From positions 1 to 7,880 of the forward strand of contig CAVAVP010000002.1 of the NCBI GenBank assembly GCA_963592135.1: a stretch of DNA of 7,880 nt, read 5' to 3'. Within the stretch, counting starts at the first letter, position 1; the number at the start of each line of letters is the position of its first letter. Of the stretch, positions 6,529 through 7,880 are shown piece by piece. Position numbers and translations under genes: made by a program. The notes beneath the pieces are model-generated. The model was not told the origin of the DNA. It searched no databases and worked only from the letters and a program-made list of their open reading frames with translations. The stretch comes from UBA3700 sp963592135. Lineage in GTDB: Bacteria; Bacillota; Clostridia; Christensenellales; UBA3700.

Positions 6529-7622
6529 TAAAAATTTTTATATACACAAGTTTCATTATTACTATTTAAATAAACAAAACTTGCTTTTAATCCTTGTCTT
6601 TTTATAAAATCTTTAGCTTTATCTACTCCCATAACAATTATTGCTGTTGCATAGGCATCTGTTTTGGCACCAAGATTTTCATCGTTATCATAATCATAAA
6701 TAACAGTTGCTGACATTATATTAGTATCTACTGGCATTCCTTTTTCTGTATCTATTATATGACAATATCTTTTTCCATCAATTTCATAATATAATTCATA
6801 ATCTCCTGATGTTGAAACAATTGCATTTGAAAGCGTTGTCTTTAAATAAGTATTTTCAGTATTTCTTGGATCTTTTATTTGTATATTCCATTTTCCGCCC
6901 TTTTCATCTTTTTTTAAAATACCGATTGAAGATGTGCTTAATGCAATATAACCACAGTCTATGCTATACTCATAACTCTTTTTTGACAAAAGCCCCGCAA
7001 GATAGCCCTTTAAAAAACCTCCAAAATCTATTTGCATATAATATATTTCACCTTTTATTTCTATGCTGATGTTTGGCTTATAAACATAATATTTACCATT
7101 TTCATCTTTTGTTTCTACATTATAAAAGTTACTAATAGTTTTAAATCCATCAATATATTCTTGCTCTGGGAGTTCTTCTTTGGGATTAGTTCTATCATAT
7201 GGTTTAATCTTTGTATAATTACTTGAAAATCTATCAGTAAAGCCCCATAAATCAGACATTAAAAAAACTGCTGGATTATAAGCCCCATTTGTTTCTTCAT
7301 ATAACGATATTGCTAAATTAAATACTTCATACTCTTCTTTTGTAAGTTCAAGCCATATATCGCCCTTAGATTGATTAAATTTATAAACTATACTATTTTC
7401 CCTATATACAGAATAATTCTCATCAAAATGCTCTAAAATACTTTCAGCTTCATTTTGAAAGAATTCTACATCATCTTTGTTTTCAGATAAAGAAACAACG
7501 TTTACGACTGTACCTAAATAATCAATATATGTTTTATTATAGGATTTTAAATTTGAGCATCCTGTTAACGACAATAACATTATTAAAACTATGGAAAATA
7601 TTAATAGTTTATTTTTATTCAT
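6528..7622 (-). CDS. apbE: FAD:protein FMN transferase, ApbE family lipoprotein
   Basis: ApbE splits FAD, with Mg2+, and transfers FMN to a threonine in S/T-G-A-T motifs of exported flavoproteins; RnfG and RnfD encoded nearby carry that motif. The 364-residue protein begins with a lipoprotein signal, and the lipobox LTGC places the lipidated cysteine at C22, so it should be anchored on the outer face of the membrane. Family motifs seen: GTVVNVVS (37-44), D199-FGGFLKGY (199-207), STSGDYE, H288-IIDTEKGMP (288-297), and the metal-binding AKTD322AYATA. Start choice: the frame stays open up to an ATG at 7730, but that extension runs through the intrinsic terminator at 7649-7676 and would bury the signal peptide, so ATG 7622 is chosen. 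No good ribosome binding site or promoter is visible just upstream. The gene is followed by, and coupled to, the NusG domain II gene. Confidence 0.93.
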   Translation of the reverse strand: MNKNKLLIFSIVLIMLLSLTGCSNLKSYNKTYIDYLGTVVNVVSLSENKDDVEFFQNEAESILEHFDENYSVYRENSIVYKFNQSKGDIWLELTKEEYEVFNLAISLYEETNGAYNPAVFLMSDLWGFTDRFSSNYTKIKPYDRTNPKEELPEQEYIDGFKTISNFYNVETKDENGKYYVYKPNISIEIKGEIYYMQIDFGGFLKGYLAGLLSKKSYEYSIDCGYIALSTSSIGILKKDEKGGKWNIQIKDPRNTENTYLKTTLSNAIVSTSGDYELYYEIDGKRYCHIIDTEKGMPVDTNIMSATVIYDYDNDENLGAKTDAYATAIIVMGVDKAKDFIKRQGLKASFVYLNSNNETCVYKNF

Positions 7623-7648
7623 AAGAGAATAATACCACAAAAATGAGC

Positions 7649-7676
7649 AAAAAAAAAGCACGACATAAGTCGTACC
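7649..7676 (-). terminator. Intrinsic terminator after the 16S rRNA gene
   Basis: On the minus strand, GTACGAC (7675-7669), loop TTAT and GTCGTGC (7664-7658) form a 7-bp stem with one G-U wobble, directly followed by nine T residues (7657-7649). It lies about 150 nt downstream of the 16S 3' end and 26 nt before the apbE start codon. It should end rRNA transcription before apbE. Confidence 0.88.
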
Positions 7677-7741
7677 CACAAATAAGTTATACCCTAAAAT
7701 AGAAAGCAATAAAAATGAGGAAAAATTCAAAGGATATTTAT

Positions 7742-7765
7742 ACTCTTGGATTTACATCCTTGAGT
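7742..7765 (-). other. Hairpin with GUAA tetraloop in the 16S trailer
   Basis: In the minus-strand RNA, ACUC and GGAU pair with AUCC and GAGU around a GUAA loop (GNRA class). A symmetric AA/AA internal loop separates the two 4-bp stems. The GNRA loop and the symmetric bulge suggest a genuine RNA fold, possibly part of pre-16S processing. AAGGAU of this hairpin could instead pair with AUCCUU just downstream (about 7735-7730). Confidence 0.5.
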
Positions 7766-7772
7766 GACAAAC

Positions 7773-7788
7773 CTAAGTTTAAACTTAG
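7773..7788 (-). other. 16-bp perfect palindrome in the 16S trailer
   Basis: CTAAGTTTAAACTTAG is identical on both strands. As RNA it would form a 5- to 6-bp hairpin. It lies between two other hairpins in the transcribed stretch after the 16S gene, so an RNA processing role is more likely than a protein operator, but neither is shown. Confidence 0.45.
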
Positions 7789-7804
7789 TTCGCCTCGACT
7801 AGTA

Positions 7805-7821
7805 AGTAGCTTTTCGCTACT
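7805..7821 (-). other. Hairpin immediately after the 16S 3' end
   Basis: In the minus-strand RNA, AGUAGC and GCUACU form a 6-bp stem with a GAAAA loop, beginning about six bases past the mature 16S end. It overlaps by two bases the GGAG (7823-7820) that can pair with the anti-Shine-Dalgarno sequence, so the two folds compete. Confidence 0.5.
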
Positions 7822-7825
7822 CCTT

Positions 7826-7880
<55 letters not shown>

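Noticed and set aside
6809..7226. Plus-strand open frames opposite apbE
   Set aside because: They are antisense to motif-containing apbE and have low-complexity hydrophobic translations.
7623..7730. N-terminal extension of ApbE to 7730
   Set aside because: It would be encoded across an intrinsic terminator hairpin and would place a lipoprotein signal peptide inside the protein.

Overview
The window comes from a low-GC, strictly anaerobic Gram-positive bacterium, most likely of the Clostridia/Tissierellia group. The signs are AT-rich DNA, strong AGGAGG-type ribosome binding sites that match the CCTCC end of the 16S rRNA seen here, a complete clostridial-order rnf operon (CDGEAB), and a ferredoxin-linked thioredoxin reductase subunit. 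Species cannot be told from this sequence.

Layout, left to right. On the minus strand, a 65-residue ferredoxin-thioredoxin reductase catalytic-chain-like protein (34-231). Next, a divergent intergenic region (232-408) with a near-consensus rightward promoter whose -35 box lies in a perfect 7-bp inverted repeat, and a weaker leftward promoter. On the plus strand, a seven-gene operon (409-5981): a Gx transporter/heptaprenyl diphosphate synthase component I family membrane protein, then rnfC, rnfD, rnfG, rnfE, rnfA and rnfB. The genes are tightly packed or overlapping and each has a good ribosome binding site. A 14-bp hairpin with T-runs on both sides (about 6006-6042) ends transcription from both directions. 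On the minus strand, a two-gene unit: an ApbE-type FAD:protein FMN transferase lipoprotein (6528-7622) followed by a NusG domain II protein (6052-6528). At the right edge is the 3' end of a 16S rRNA gene on the minus strand (7827-7880), followed by about 150 nt of hairpin-rich sequence and an intrinsic terminator, with no tRNA, 23S or 5S gene after it.

How the genes fit together. Rnf is a membrane ferredoxin:NAD+ oxidoreductase that couples electron transfer to Na+ or H+ export. RnfG and RnfD carry FMN covalently bound to threonine, and both show the S/T-G-A-T acceptor motif. ApbE is the enzyme that attaches this FMN, so the maturation enzyme sits beside its substrates. NusG domain II and Gx-type proteins often accompany ApbE in flavin-based electron-transfer loci. 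The ferredoxin-thioredoxin reductase subunit is a second possible user of reduced ferredoxin.

The most unusual points are the apparently solitary 16S rRNA gene with its own terminator, the pairing of EetA/EetB-like families with an rnf operon, and the uncharacterised dyad over the operon promoter. I saw no mobile element, CRISPR array or tRNA gene.
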